From JAMXLO01 sp046732975 (GTDB taxonomy: Bacteria; Pseudomonadota; Alphaproteobacteria; Acetobacterales; Acetobacteraceae): 7,852 nt of DNA. Location: the NCBI GenBank assembly GCA_046732975.1, contig JBKPOG010000164.1:1-7852 (forward strand), written 5' to 3'. The notes under the pieces were generated by a model. That model was not told where the DNA came from. It made no database searches and saw nothing but the letters and a program-made list of their open reading frames with translations. The position numbers and the translations under genes were made by a program. Positions 1 to 6,498 of the stretch are shown here, piece by piece (position 1 is the first letter of the stretch; each line of letters begins with the position of its first letter).

Positions 1-1
1 C

Positions 2-694
2 ATCACGATAGACCATGAACGGGCCCGGCACTCGCTTGACCTCACTGCGGGCGACTATGTGCTGGTGTCTGTGACGGATACCGGCGCCGGCATGGATCCC
101 GACGTTGCCGCCCGGGCCTTCGAGCCATTTTTCACCACGAAGGAGGTCGGCAAGGGCACTGGGCTGGGATTGAGCCAGGTCTATGGCTTCGTCAAGCAAT
201 CAGGCGGCCATATCGAGATTGAGAGCACCCCCGGCGTCGGCACGACCTTCCGACTGTATCTGCCGCGGTGTGAGGACATCAGGAATACCAAGGACGCGGG
301 AATTCAGGCTGTTGGAAACGCTCCAACTGGCAATGAAACGGTGCTTGTCGTTGAAGACAACGCCGAGGTGTTGGAACTGGCGGTCGCTACGATCAGCGAG
401 CTGGGCTACAAGGTCCTGACTGCTCCGGATGGACCATCGGCGCTCGATATCATGCGAGGGAACAAGGCCATCGATCTCCTGTTCAGCGATGTGGTTATGC
501 CCGGCGGCATGAATGGCTTCGAACTCGTGAACGAGGCGAGAAATATTCGGAGCGATCTTAAGGTGTTGATGACATCCGGCTATGCCAACGTGCATCGCCC
601 CGGCAGCAATCGGCCGGACGTGCCTCTTCTGCTGAAGCCATACAAGTACGGGGACCTCGCACGATCGATTCGGATGACGCTGGACGAGAACTGA
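2..694 (+). CDS. Hybrid sensor histidine kinase, C-terminal part (5' truncated by window edge)
   Basis: This is the tail of a two-component sensor kinase that autophosphorylates using ATP and carries its own receiver domain. The open frame runs from the left edge with no start, so sensor domains and the phospho-accepting His box lie outside the window; the GTG at 59 is an internal Val codon. Visible ATPase boxes are DTGAGM (bases 77-94), FEPFFTTK (119-142) and the G2 box GKGTGLGLS (149-175). After a linker of about 20 residues, a receiver follows: the acidic pair in VVEDN (near 350-358), phospho-acceptor Asp in FSDVVMP (codon 488-490), the Thr/Ser of MTSGY (near 570) and the conserved Lys of LLKPY (635-637). 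All key receiver residues are present. The architecture matches PAS-type hybrid kinases common in Alphaproteobacteria. The signal sensed and the partner protein cannot be told from here. It ends 46 bases before the hydantoinase gene; co-transcription is possible but unsupported. Confidence 0.93.
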   Translation: MTIDHERARHSLDLTAGDYVLVSVTDTGAGMDPDVAARAFEPFFTTKEVGKGTGLGLSQVYGFVKQSGGHIEIESTPGVGTTFRLYLPRCEDIRNTKDAGIQAVGNAPTGNETVLVVEDNAEVLELAVATISELGYKVLTAPDGPSALDIMRGNKAIDLLFSDVVMPGGMNGFELVNEARNIRSDLKVLMTSGYANVHRPGSNRPDVPLLLKPYKYGDLARSIRMTLDEN

Positions 695-740
695 GCGGCG
701 TAGTGAAAATAAACGGGGAAACGGTTACGGCGGTCGGCGG

Positions 741-2810
741 ATGACGCAGCGCATTGGCATCGATATCGGCGGAACATTCACCGATCTGGTGTCGATTACT
801 GCCGACGGGCGCGTGCTGACGCACAAGGTCGCCTCCACGCCGCACGATTTTGGCGACGCAATCATCGAGGGCTTGACAGGGCTCCTGGCCTCGCATGATG
901 GCACCGTCGCCGATGTGCTGCACGGTACGACAATCGGTTCGAATACAATATTGGAAGGCAAAGGCGCGCGCACTGCGCTGATCACCACCAAGGGCTTCCG
1001 CGATATCCTCGAAATTCGCGATCTGCGGATGCCGGTGCTGTACGATCTGCACTGGACCAAGCCGCATGCGCTGGTCGAACGGCGGCTTAGGCTGGAGGTG
1101 ATCGAAAAACTCCGCCCCGATGGCTCGGTCGCCACGCCGCTCGATCCAGACAGCGTTGCAGCGGCAATCGAAATGCTGCGACGGGAGGACGTGCACAGCG
1201 TCGCTATTTGCCTGTTGCACTCCTACGCCAACCCCGCGCACGAACGTGCAGTCGCTGACCGCATCCGCGCGGCGCTGCCCGATATGGCGATCTCCATCAG
1301 CCACGAGATCCTGCCAGAGATAAAAGAGTATCCGCGCACCAGCACAACGGTCATCAATGCGTATGTGCAGCCGGTGGTGCGTGCCTATGTGACGTCGCTT
1401 GTCGCGCGCCTGAGAGCACTTGGCATCAAGGCGCCACTCCAGCTTATGCAGTCGAACGGTGGACTGGCATCGGCGGAGTCCGCTGCAATCGCGCCTGCGC
1501 ATATCATCGAAAGCGGCCCCACAGCTGGCGTTGTTGGCGGTGCAGCGCTGGCCAAGAAACTGGATGAACCGCGCATCATCACCTTCGATATGGGTGGAAC
1601 GACGGCCAAGGCCGGTCTGGTAGAGAACGGGGAGGTGCTTCGCAGCGAGGCGCTTGAAGTAGGTGCCGGCGTGATGGCGGGTTCACGGCTGCTGGTCGGC
1701 GCGGGCTATCTGCTGAAGCTGCCCGCAATCGACCTCGCTGAGGTTGGCGCTGGCGGAGGATCGATATGTCGCCTTGATGCCGCCGGTGCGCCGAAAGTTG
1801 GTCCGGACAGCGCAGGGGCGGATCCCGGGCCGGTCTGTTATTGCCGCGGCGGCACCGAGCCGACCATCACCGACTGCAATCTGGTGCTCGGCTATCTCGA
1901 TCCCTCAGGACTGGTCGGCGGTGCGCTCAGGCTGGATGTAGAAGCAGCTCGCAGCGCCATTGCGCGCACGCTGGCGGAGCCCCTGCACCGATCCATTGAG
2001 GAAGCCGCCTACGGGATGCTCCGCTTGGCATCAGCATCGATGATGCGGGCGATCCGTGCGGTGTCGGTGGAACGCGGGCGCGATCCACGCCAGTTCGCTT
2101 TGCTGGCGTTTGGCGGAAACGGTCCGCTGTTCGCCGCGGCGATCGCCGCTGAATTGGGCATTAGCAGCGTGATCGTCCCGCCGTTGCCCGGCGTGTTCAG
2201 TGCATTCGGATTACTGGTCGCCGACACCGAACACCATGCGACGCAGAGTCTCCGCATGGGTCTGGACCAAGCCGATGGCGCTCGCATTGCCTCCGTGCTG
2301 GATGCCCTGATGGCGGCGGGCGAGGAGCGACTGGCACGTGACGGCTTCCCTCCCGAGCGACGCCAGTTCCGGCGTGCTGCTCTGGCACGCTACGTCGGAC
2401 AATCGAGTGAGATAGAAGTAGATCTGCCGGACGACGACGTCCTGAGTTCGCTCACCGAGCGATTCGGCAATGCCCACGAGCAGAATTACGGCTTCCGTGC
2501 GCCGCCCAATGAACCGGTTGAATTGGTCGGCCTGTCGGTCATTGCTCGCGGCATTCCAGAACGCGGCCGCCTGCCAGAAAGTATTCCGCCTGCCGCCATC
2601 GCTGTTGCCACTAGCCGCCGAACCTGGTTTCCGGGCACCGGCTGGATTGAGGCTCCCGTGATCGACCGAGCCGCCCTCAAACAGAAAGCGCACCAAGGCC
2701 CCGTCATTATCCAGGAATACGACGCAACCTGCCTCGTGCCACAGGGTGTGTGCGCAGCGCTGGACGATTTCGGAAATATTCGTTTGAATTGCCTGGGAGG
2801 CCGCCTCTAG
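741..2810 (+). CDS. hyuA: Hydantoinase/oxoprolinase family protein, HyuA-type (N-methylhydantoinase A subunit)
   Basis: The 689-residue product matches the usual length of HyuA, the ATP-binding subunit of ATP-dependent hydantoinases/5-oxoprolinases, which open cyclic amide rings such as N-methylhydantoin or 5-oxoproline in the cytoplasm. Motifs in order: phosphate-binding DIGGTFTD (residues 8-15), HGTTIGSN (61-68), SGPTAGVVGG (258-267), a second phosphate-type motif TFDMGGTTAK (281-290), EVGAGGGSIC (334-343), SAGADPGPVCY (357-367) and the C-terminal YDAT (660-663). Both the Hydant_A_N and Hydantoinase_A regions are therefore intact. The ATG at 741 places DIGGTFTD where the family has it, and no alternative in-frame start lies just upstream; the ribosome site is weak (GGCGG abutting the ATG). 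The family normally works with HyuB, but no hyuB is adjacent on either side within the window. Substrate is unresolved: hydantoins, 5-oxoproline, or a carboxylase-type role as in the acetone and acetophenone carboxylase relatives. Family assignment is strong, exact function is not. Confidence 0.9.
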   Translation: MTQRIGIDIGGTFTDLVSITADGRVLTHKVASTPHDFGDAIIEGLTGLLASHDGTVADVLHGTTIGSNTILEGKGARTALITTKGFRDILEIRDLRMPVLYDLHWTKPHALVERRLRLEVIEKLRPDGSVATPLDPDSVAAAIEMLRREDVHSVAICLLHSYANPAHERAVADRIRAALPDMAISISHEILPEIKEYPRTSTTVINAYVQPVVRAYVTSLVARLRALGIKAPLQLMQSNGGLASAESAAIAPAHIIESGPTAGVVGGAALAKKLDEPRIITFDMGGTTAKAGLVENGEVLRSEALEVGAGVMAGSRLLVGAGYLLKLPAIDLAEVGAGGGSICRLDAAGAPKVGPDSAGADPGPVCYCRGGTEPTITDCNLVLGYLDPSGLVGGALRLDVEAARSAIARTLAEPLHRSIEEAAYGMLRLASASMMRAIRAVSVERGRDPRQFALLAFGGNGPLFAAAIAAELGISSVIVPPLPGVFSAFGLLVADTEHHATQSLRMGLDQADGARIASVLDALMAAGEERLARDGFPPERRQFRRAALARYVGQSSEIEVDLPDDDVLSSLTERFGNAHEQNYGFRAPPNEPVELVGLSVIARGIPERGRLPESIPPAAIAVATSRRTWFPGTGWIEAPVIDRAALKQKAHQGPVIIQEYDATCLVPQGVCAALDDFGNIRLNCLGGRL

Positions 2811-2859
2811 GACTGAGGTCTCTGCCGCCGCGTTTTTTCCTATTCCATTCTGCTCAGAA

Positions 2860-2875
2860 TCCTAGGACACTAGGA
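2860..2875. promoter_or_regulatory. Perfect inverted repeat, candidate operator of the S24 regulator
   Basis: TCCTAG and CTAGGA flank a four-base GACA spacer, giving a perfect 6-bp dyad 31 bases before the ATG of the HTH/S24 gene at 2907. Dyads in this position are typical binding sites for dimeric, autoregulated LexA/CI-like repressors. There is no T-run after it, so a terminator is unlikely. A CAGAAT hexamer (2855-2860) overlapping the left edge could be a poor -10 element, but no good -35 was found. Operator function is inference from position and symmetry only. Confidence 0.4.
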
Positions 2876-2906
2876 GCTCTATCGATTCGCACCCCAGGCC
2901 CCGCCT

Positions 2907-3557
2907 ATGAAGCACGATGACATCTGGCGCGCGCTGGACACGCTCGCCGCGGAAAACGGCCTCTCTGCATCGGGCTTGGCCCGCCGGGCGGGGCTGGATC
3001 CGACCACCTTCAATCCATCGAAGCGGCGGATGCAGGACGGCCGCGCCCGCTGGCCCAGCACAGAGAGTGTGGCGAAGGTGCTGGATGCCACCGGCGCCAG
3101 CCTCGAAGCATTCACTGCGCTGGTTTCGGGCGCGCGTGCCCTCGCCTCCAATGGCCTTGCACGCAGCGTGTCACGGCGCATACCCTTGGTTGGTTTCACT
3201 CAGGCCGGGAGTGACGGCTACTTCGATGATGGGGGCTACCCCGTCGGCGGAGGGTGGGACGAGGTGGCGCTGCCGGAGGTCGGCGACCCCAATGCCTATG
3301 CACTGGAAATCTCCGGCGACTCTATGGAGCCGGTCTATCGCGATGGGGACATGGTGATTGTCTCGCCGTCCGCGCCGATCCGGCGTGGGGATCGCGTGGT
3401 GCTGCGCACGTTGCGTGGCGAAGTGATGACCAAACAGCTCTCCCGCCGATCAGCGCGCCGAATAGAGTTGCGCAGCCTCAACCCGGAACACCCGAACTAC
3501 AGCTTCGACCTGACCGAGGTGTCCTGGATGCATCGGATCGTTTGGGCAAGCCAGTAG
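2907..3557 (+). CDS. Helix-turn-helix transcriptional regulator with S24 (LexA/CI-like) self-cleavage domain
   Basis: A 216-residue DNA-binding regulator. The N-terminal part (about residues 5-72) reads as a CI-like helix-turn-helix, with LSASGLARRAGLDPTTF (19-35) as the recognition region. The C-terminal part (about 92-214) is a LexA-type S24 peptidase fold: the nucleophile Ser139 lies in SGDSMEP, the general-base Lys176 in GEVMTKQ, and an Ala100-Gly101 pair in FTQAGSDG sits about 38 residues before the Ser, as expected for the self-cleavage site. All parts needed for RecA-stimulated autoproteolysis are present, though cleavage itself is inferred. Such proteins are usually called phage repressors, but similar short S24 regulators are common on alphaproteobacterial chromosomes, and no phage genes are nearby. 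It is probably not the housekeeping LexA, since its N-terminus lacks the usual LexA-type sequence. The ATG is preceded by only a weak AGG. It probably regulates itself through the dyad at 2860-2875; its other targets are unknown. Confidence 0.88.
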   Translation: MKHDDIWRALDTLAAENGLSASGLARRAGLDPTTFNPSKRRMQDGRARWPSTESVAKVLDATGASLEAFTALVSGARALASNGLARSVSRRIPLVGFTQAGSDGYFDDGGYPVGGGWDEVALPEVGDPNAYALEISGDSMEPVYRDGDMVIVSPSAPIRRGDRVVLRTLRGEVMTKQLSRRSARRIELRSLNPEHPNYSFDLTEVSWMHRIVWASQ

Positions 3558-3573
3558 CCACCGAGGAATTCGA

Positions 3574-3601
3574 TTGACCTTCCAGGACGGCCCCGCAAGA
3601 T
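3574..3601 (+). promoter_or_regulatory. Weak candidate promoter for the DUF1194 gene
   Basis: TTGACC (3574-3579) matches five of six bases of a sigma-70 -35 box and lies 16 bases before CAAGAT (3596-3601), which keeps only the key A2 and the final AT of a -10 box. It sits in the 71-base gap between the S24 gene and the DUF1194 gene. The -10 match is poor, so this is tentative. Confidence 0.2.
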
Positions 3602-3628
3602 GACGGGAGCTACCGAGGGACATCGGCC

Positions 3629-4363
3629 ATGCGTGCGTTTGTCTGGCTGTCTGCCGCCTGCATCAGTTTCGCCGCACCGGCGCAGGCCGCCGACAGTGTC
3701 GATCTTACCCTGGTGCTGGTATCCGACGTCTCACGCAGTATCGACGATGCTGAATTCAAGCTGGAAAAGGAAGGCTACGCCTCGGCGTTCACGTCCAAGC
3801 AGGTGATCGAGGCGATCCAGGGCGGCAACGTTGGTGCGATTGCCGTCGCCTATGTCGAGTTCGCCTCCAGCTTCGAGGTGCGCACCGTGCTGGATTGGCA
3901 GGTCATCCACGACCAGGCTTCGGCGCAGGCGTTCGCCGATAAATTGGTGGGGACACCCCGCTCATTCTGGGGCCGTACCGCCATAAGCTCCGGCATTGAC
4001 CGCGCCGTCCAATTGCTGGCCGAGAGTGGCTTCGAGGCGCAGCGACGTATCATTGACGTGTGCGGCGATGGCACAAACAACGCCGGCCGCGACGTCTCCG
4101 AGGCACGCGATGACGCGGTCGGCGCCGGCATCACGATCAACGGACTGGCGATTATCAACGATCACCCTGTGTCCTGGACATATGCGCATGTTCAGCCGCC
4201 AGGCGGTCTGCCGAACTATTATCGACAAAACGTCACTGGCGGCCCTGCCAGCTTCGTGCTGGAGGTGCACGACTTTCACACGTTCGGCGAAGCGATGACG
4301 CGCAAGCTCGTGACCGAGATCGCCGAACAGGTGGTGCCGGTTCGGCTGACCGCGGCAGAGTGA
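3629..4363 (+). CDS. DUF1194 domain protein, exported von Willebrand factor A-like
   Basis: A 244-residue protein beginning with a signal peptide: a short hydrophobic segment ending in AQA, with probable cleavage after Ala20, which sends it to the periplasm or outside. The mature part is a von Willebrand A-like fold of the DUF1194 family. LVLVSDVSRSID (about residues 28-39) gives the metal-ion site motif DxSxS (Asp33, Ser35, Ser37), Thr117 in WGRTAIS is a candidate third metal ligand, and Asp147 in VCGDGTNN the fourth. The C-terminal stretch through HDFHTFGEAMTRKL is typical of the family. The GAGGGA ribosome site (3615-3620) eight bases before the ATG supports this start. The biological role of DUF1194 proteins is not known; metal-dependent protein binding is inferred from the fold. 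It follows the S24 gene by 71 bases and may be separately transcribed. Mature single cysteine Cys145 means no internal disulfide there. Confidence 0.88.
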   Translation: MRAFVWLSAACISFAAPAQAADSVDLTLVLVSDVSRSIDDAEFKLEKEGYASAFTSKQVIEAIQGGNVGAIAVAYVEFASSFEVRTVLDWQVIHDQASAQAFADKLVGTPRSFWGRTAISSGIDRAVQLLAESGFEAQRRIIDVCGDGTNNAGRDVSEARDDAVGAGITINGLAIINDHPVSWTYAHVQPPGGLPNYYRQNVTGGPASFVLEVHDFHTFGEAMTRKLVTEIAEQVVPVRLTAAE

Positions 4364-4368
4364 ATCGC

Positions 4369-4381
4369 GCCCGCGGCGGGC
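4369..4381. other. GC-rich hairpin just after the DUF1194 stop
   Basis: GCCCG (4369-4373) and CGGGC (4377-4381) can pair around a three-base CGG loop, five bases after the TGA at 4361-4363. All five pairs are G-C. There is no following T-run, so a standard intrinsic terminator is not supported. It could slow 3'-end decay of the transcript or be chance in GC-rich DNA. Confidence 0.3.
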
Positions 4382-4423
4382 ACGGAGTATCATGGCGGCT
4401 ATCGGGGATGACAGGGGACCGCG

Positions 4424-5437
4424 ATGGGCGTGCTGATCGATGGCGTTTGGCATGAGCAGGAACCTGGGCGTGCGAAGACCGATCCCGCTCGAGCGGCCGG
4501 TCGGTTTGAACGGGTGCAAACGTCTTTCCGGAATTGGGTCACCCCAGACGGCCGTCCCGGTCCCACCGGAAGCGACGGGTTCTCCGCGGCCGCCGGTCGG
4601 TATCACCTCTACGTGTCACTCGCCTGTCCCTGGGCGCATCGCACGCTGATCATGCGCGCCTTAAAAGGACTCGAGCAGATCATACCGGTCTCGGTCACGC
4701 ACTGGCTGATGGGGGATCAGGGCTGGACCTTTTCGCCGGGCGAGGGCGTGATACCTGATCCGCTGTTCAACAGTCGCTACCTGCACGAAATTTACAGCCG
4801 CGCGGACACCCACTACTCCGGCCGCGCCAGCGTCCCGGTGCTGTGGGACCAGCACACCCAGACAATCGTCAATAACGAATCGGCCGAAATTATCCGGATG
4901 TTCAACAGCGCGTTTGATGCGGTGGGCGCGCAGCCGGGTGATTATTACCCAAAGGACAAACGCGAAGAAATCGATACGTTCAACGCACGCATTTATGACA
5001 CGCTCAATAATGGCGTCTACAAGGCCGGCTTCGCGACGACGCAATCCGCCTATGAGGAGGCAGTGACGCCGCTGTTCGAGACGCTGGATTGGCTGGACGA
5101 CACCCTGTCGCAGTCGCGTTTCCTATGTGACGACACGCTCACCGAGGCGGACATCCGCCTGTTCACAACATTGGTGCGCTTCGACGCTGTCTATCATGGC
5201 CACTTCAAATGCAATGTCCGACGGATCGTCGATTATAAGAACCTGTGGGCTTACACCCGCGACGTCTACCAGATCCCTGGTGTCGCGCAGACCGTGAACT
5301 TTGCTCACATCAAGCGCCACTACTATCAGAGTCATAAGCTAATCAATCCCACAGGTATTGTCCCGATCGGACCCGCGCTCGATTTTGACGCGCCGGCGGA
5401 ACGCGGCAAGGATGTCGCTCGCCTGCTCACCTTCTGA
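4424..5437 (+). CDS. yqjG: Glutathionyl-hydroquinone reductase (Xi-class glutathione S-transferase, YqjG/PcpF/ECM4 family)
   Basis: This 337-residue cytoplasmic enzyme, close in length to E. coli YqjG, reduces glutathionyl-hydroquinones back to free hydroquinones and glutathione. The thioredoxin-like N-terminal domain carries the nucleophile Cys68 in SLACPWAHRT; a CPW motif, rather than the Ser or Tyr of other GST classes, is diagnostic of the Xi class. SVPVL (136-140) supplies the cis-Pro, and VNNESAEIIRMF (149-160) the glutathione-binding Glu152-Ser153. The helical C-terminal domain includes LTEADIRLFTTLVRFD and the family ending HIKRHYYQSH followed by NPTGIVPIGP. No truncation is visible. 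AGGGGA (4413-4418) five bases before the ATG is a strong ribosome site. The aldo/keto reductase gene follows after 16 bases, suggesting one operon for handling quinones or reactive carbonyls. Relatives include PcpF of pentachlorophenol degraders, but no other aromatic-degradation gene is here, so the natural substrate is open. Confidence 0.94.
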   Translation: MGVLIDGVWHEQEPGRAKTDPARAAGRFERVQTSFRNWVTPDGRPGPTGSDGFSAAAGRYHLYVSLACPWAHRTLIMRALKGLEQIIPVSVTHWLMGDQGWTFSPGEGVIPDPLFNSRYLHEIYSRADTHYSGRASVPVLWDQHTQTIVNNESAEIIRMFNSAFDAVGAQPGDYYPKDKREEIDTFNARIYDTLNNGVYKAGFATTQSAYEEAVTPLFETLDWLDDTLSQSRFLCDDTLTEADIRLFTTLVRFDAVYHGHFKCNVRRIVDYKNLWAYTRDVYQIPGVAQTVNFAHIKRHYYQSHKLINPTGIVPIGPALDFDAPAERGKDVARLLTF

Positions 5438-5440
5438 ACC

Positions 5441-5456
5441 AAGGAACTCCAAGTTG
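5441..5456 (+). promoter_or_regulatory. Ribosome binding site and TTG start that set the aldo/keto reductase N-terminus
   Basis: AAGGA (5441-5445) lies eight bases before a TTG at 5454-5456. Starting there gives MEIRNLGASG, the usual beginning of this reductase family. No ATG in the frame lies between the GST stop and the conserved N-terminal strand, and upstream starts in this frame would overlap the GST gene by about 80 bases and add unrelated residues. Confidence 0.75.
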
Positions 5457-6395
5457 GAAATCCGCAATCTCGGCGCATCCGGTCTGCGCGTGTCCTCGAT
5501 TGGTCTCGGCTGCAACAACTTCGGTGGTCGCATCGGCCTGGAAGACACTCGCAAGGTCATCCACAAGGCGCTCGACCTCGGTATCACCCTGTTCGACACT
5601 GCGGATACCTACGGCGAGCGCGGCGGCTCGGAAACCTGCATGGGCCAGATCCTGGGCGACGACCGCAAACGCATCGTTCTTGCCACCAAATTCGGCATGC
5701 CGATGGACGAGGAAGGCGTGAAGGTCGGTGGTTCGCGTCGCTACATCATGAGCGAGGTTGAAGACAGTCTACGTCGGCTGCGCACTAACTGGATCGATCT
5801 TTACCAGATCCACCAGCCGGATCGACGCACGCCGATCGAGGAGACGATGCGTGCGTTCGACGACCTCGTCCATCAGGGCAAAGTTCGTTACATCGGCTGC
5901 TCGAACTTCCCGGCTTGGCAGGTGATGGAGGCCCAGTGGACAGCCAAGACGTGCGGACTGAACGCATTTGTCTCCTGCCAGGATGAATACTCGCTGGTCT
6001 TCCGCAAACCCGAAGCCGAGTTGATGCCGGCCATGCGCAAGCTGGGGTTGGGGCTGCTGCCGTTCTTTCCTCTGGCGAGTGGACTGCTGACGGGCAAGTA
6101 TCGACGCAACGTTGCCCTACCGGCAGGAACGCGGCTGGCCAACACGCAGCGGCTGGCCGATCGTTACCTGACGGAGCGGAACTGGGTGATTGCGGAGGAG
6201 CTTGGCGATTTCGCCGAACGGCACGGCCGCTCGATGGTGGAATTGGCATTCAGTTGGCTGCTGGCACAGAGCCCGGTGGCCAGCGTCATCGCGGGCGCAA
6301 CCAAACCAGAACAACTGGAGCAGAACGTTAAAGCCGGTCAATGGAGGCTGTCGGCCGACGAACTCGCTGAAATCGACCGGATAACCCAGTCATAG
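5454..6395 (+). CDS. Aldo/keto reductase
   Basis: An NAD(P)H-dependent oxidoreductase of the aldo/keto reductase superfamily, 313 residues from the TTG start, the normal size for the (beta/alpha)8 barrel. The catalytic tetrad is complete: Asp48 and Tyr53 in FDTADTYGERG, Lys79 in VLATKFG, and His120 in LYQIHQPD. Further signatures are VRYIGCSNFPAWQ (144-156), and near the C-terminus SVIAGATKPEQLEQN, which forms part of the nicotinamide-cofactor phosphate/adenine site. The substrate is an aldehyde, ketone or quinone that sequence alone does not define. It sits 16 bases after the glutathionyl-hydroquinone reductase stop, so the two are very likely translated from one message. An upstream extension to 5358 is formally open but would lie inside the GST gene and precedes the conserved N-terminus, so it was not used. 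It is followed by a 103-base gap without a convincing terminator. Confidence 0.92.
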   Translation: MEIRNLGASGLRVSSIGLGCNNFGGRIGLEDTRKVIHKALDLGITLFDTADTYGERGGSETCMGQILGDDRKRIVLATKFGMPMDEEGVKVGGSRRYIMSEVEDSLRRLRTNWIDLYQIHQPDRRTPIEETMRAFDDLVHQGKVRYIGCSNFPAWQVMEAQWTAKTCGLNAFVSCQDEYSLVFRKPEAELMPAMRKLGLGLLPFFPLASGLLTGKYRRNVALPAGTRLANTQRLADRYLTERNWVIAEELGDFAERHGRSMVELAFSWLLAQSPVASVIAGATKPEQLEQNVKAGQWRLSADELAEIDRITQS

Positions 6396-6396
6396 T

Positions 6397-6424
6397 GTCA
6401 TCTCCTAATTTGCCGAGTCATCTC
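6397..6424. repeat. Short direct repeat in the gap after the aldo/keto reductase
   Basis: GTCATCTC occurs at 6397-6404 and again at 6417-6424, exactly 20 bases (about two helical turns) apart; a third partial GTCAT is at 6389-6393, inside the reductase gene end. The same gap holds the upstream region of the TPR-glycosyltransferase gene. Paired same-face sites can be regulator boxes, but an 8-base repeat may be chance. Confidence 0.25.
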
Positions 6425-6498
6425 GCGCCGTAGTTGCACCGCCCTAGACACGCGGCTTAAACAACGTGCCGTTCGAGGCGCGGGAGGGCGTCAACTGC

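Noticed and set aside
558..1502. Long open frame of 314 codons on the minus strand opposite the kinase end and hyuA
   Set aside because: It mirrors well-supported genes in GC-rich DNA, is rich in Arg/His/Cys, and shows no recognisable domain.
2..2810. Histidine kinase and HyuA as a dedicated sensing-catabolism operon
   Set aside because: Only same-strand proximity (46 bases) supports it; the kinase's sensor part is not visible and no link in function can be shown.
2811..2840. T-run at 2833-2838 as a rho-independent terminator for hyuA
   Set aside because: No stable stem lies immediately before the T-run; only a 4-bp GAGG/CCTC pairing over the stop region, too far upstream.
2907..3557. Prophage repressor marking an integrated phage
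   Set aside because: No integrase, structural, lysis or attachment-site signal nearby; neighbours are ordinary metabolic and signalling genes.
3962..4606. Minus-strand frame of 214 codons across the DUF1194 end and GST start
   Set aside because: It spans two confident plus-strand genes and their gap, with no family motif; a shadow frame.
5785..6249. Minus-strand frame within the aldo/keto reductase
   Set aside because: Pro/Ser/Arg-rich composition typical of antisense reading of GC-rich coding DNA; no motif.
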